In this document: one piece after another, positions 6,204-6,487 of the stretch
Numbering within the stretch: the first letter of the stretch is position 1
Layout of the letters: the number at the start of each line of letters is the position of its first letter
NCBI GenBank assembly: GCA_008501565.1
Contig: QQUL01000208.1
Coordinates: 1-6,487 of the forward strand
Direction: 5' to 3'
Origin: Armatimonadota bacterium
GTDB lineage: Bacteria > Actinomycetota > Acidimicrobiia > Spongiisociales > UBA5794
DNA length: 6,487 nucleotides
Made by a program: the position numbers and the translations under genes
The notes under the pieces: model-generated
Told to the model about the DNA's origin: nothing
Database searches by the model: none
What the model saw: the letters and a program-made list of their open reading frames with translations, nothing else

Positions 6204-6427
6204 TGGGCATCCTCGGACCCGAGATTGCTGCGGCTGTCTTCGACACTGTCGAGAAAGCAGAGGAAGGCTGGGCGCTCCTCAGCGACGCCGACATTCCCGC
6301 CACCGTGATCACAGACCCGGGCATCCTCGGCGCGTTCAGCGTGTCCATCCTCGTGCAGCGTGACGATCTGGACGACGCGCAGAAGATTCTCGCTCCGCTT
6401 GTGACGCGCCGTCCCCCCACGTCCTGA
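6203..6427 (+). CDS. Small DUF2007-like protein downstream of tldE
   Basis: This 74-aa acidic protein has no signal peptide or membrane helix. Its layout is strand-helix-strand-strand-helix: AAAVFDTVEKAEEGWALL (about 9-26), then ADIPATVITDPG (29-40), the strand FSVSILV (45-51), and the closing helix LDDAQKILAPL (56-66). The pattern of an IPA-type strand after a first helix and a final residue-rich DAxxIL helix resembles the DUF2007 family, sometimes labelled putative signal-transducing proteins, whose function is not established. The ATG at 6203 shares its A with the tldE stop (TGATG) and follows GAGGG (6195-6199) and GGAGG (6186-6190). An ATG at 6173 inside tldE would add ten residues and is less likely. 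As the last gene of the operon it may be expressed with TldD/TldE; whether it is an adaptor, a substrate or unrelated is unknown. Confidence 0.7.
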   Translation: MGILGPEIAAAVFDTVEKAEEGWALLSDADIPATVITDPGILGAFSVSILVQRDDLDDAQKILAPLVTRRPPTS

Positions 6428-6457
6428 CAGGCATGTAGCTATCTGGATCCCGGGAGA

Positions 6458-6480
6458 AAGGCCGAATCAGCCTTGGCTTT
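6458..6480 (+). terminator. Weak candidate terminator after the tldD-tldE operon
   Basis: Two mutually exclusive hairpins are possible: AAGGC (6458-6462) with GCCTT (6470-6474) around a 7-nt loop, or AAGGCC (6458-6463) with GGCTTT (6475-6480), including one G-U pair and an 11-nt loop. Neither is strong, and no clear T-run is visible before the window ends. An 8-bp palindrome TCCCGGGA (6448-6455) lies just before. The position, 30 bp after the last stop, is what suggests a terminator. Confidence 0.25.
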
Positions 6481-6487
6481 GCGCCTT

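Overview
The window is GC-rich, densely coded DNA with strong G/C bias at third codon positions. It best fits a high-GC actinobacterium, perhaps an Acidimicrobiia-like lineage. The class-level guess is inference from gene style (an actinobacterial-type TldD/TldE pair, a DtxR-type regulator, likely leaderless starts) and no marker gene confirms it. There are no RNA genes, insertion sequences, integrases or CRISPR arrays.

Left edge (1-190): no gene is seen. There is a 7-bp-stem inverted repeat (8-24), an in-phase array of eight heptamers of the form GAnnnCC (31-86), and a second small heptamer duplication TCTGACG x2 (121-134). A flavin reductase-family FMN oxidoreductase gene (191-676, +) follows. 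It converges on a minus-strand pair, with a 63-bp gap (677-739) in which I see no convincing terminator.

Minus-strand unit (2688 down to 740): a lipocalin-like domain protein gene is followed 2 nt later by a PuuC-type NAD(P)+ aldehyde dehydrogenase gene. The Shine-Dalgarno sequence of the second gene lies inside the end of the first, so the two are probably translationally coupled.

Plus-strand unit (2756-6427), divergent from the former across only 67 bp: a DtxR-family metal-dependent regulator, TldD (zinc metalloprotease subunit with HExxxH), TldE/PmbA (the partner lacking the motif), and a 74-aa protein resembling DUF2007. Successive genes overlap by 1, 4 and 1 nt, so this is almost certainly one operon. 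The most interesting aspect is a metal-sensing repressor at the head of a TldD/TldE metalloprotease operon with a small protein as fourth member. The regulator keeps the primary metal site of DtxR but appears to have lost the ancillary site. A link between metal status and TldD/E proteolysis is a hypothesis, not something the sequence proves. Both genes facing the 67-bp divergent region lack Shine-Dalgarno sequences, suggesting leaderless or nearly leaderless transcripts from a shared control region.

The last 60 bases (6428-6487) hold only weak overlapping hairpins that could be the operon's terminator.
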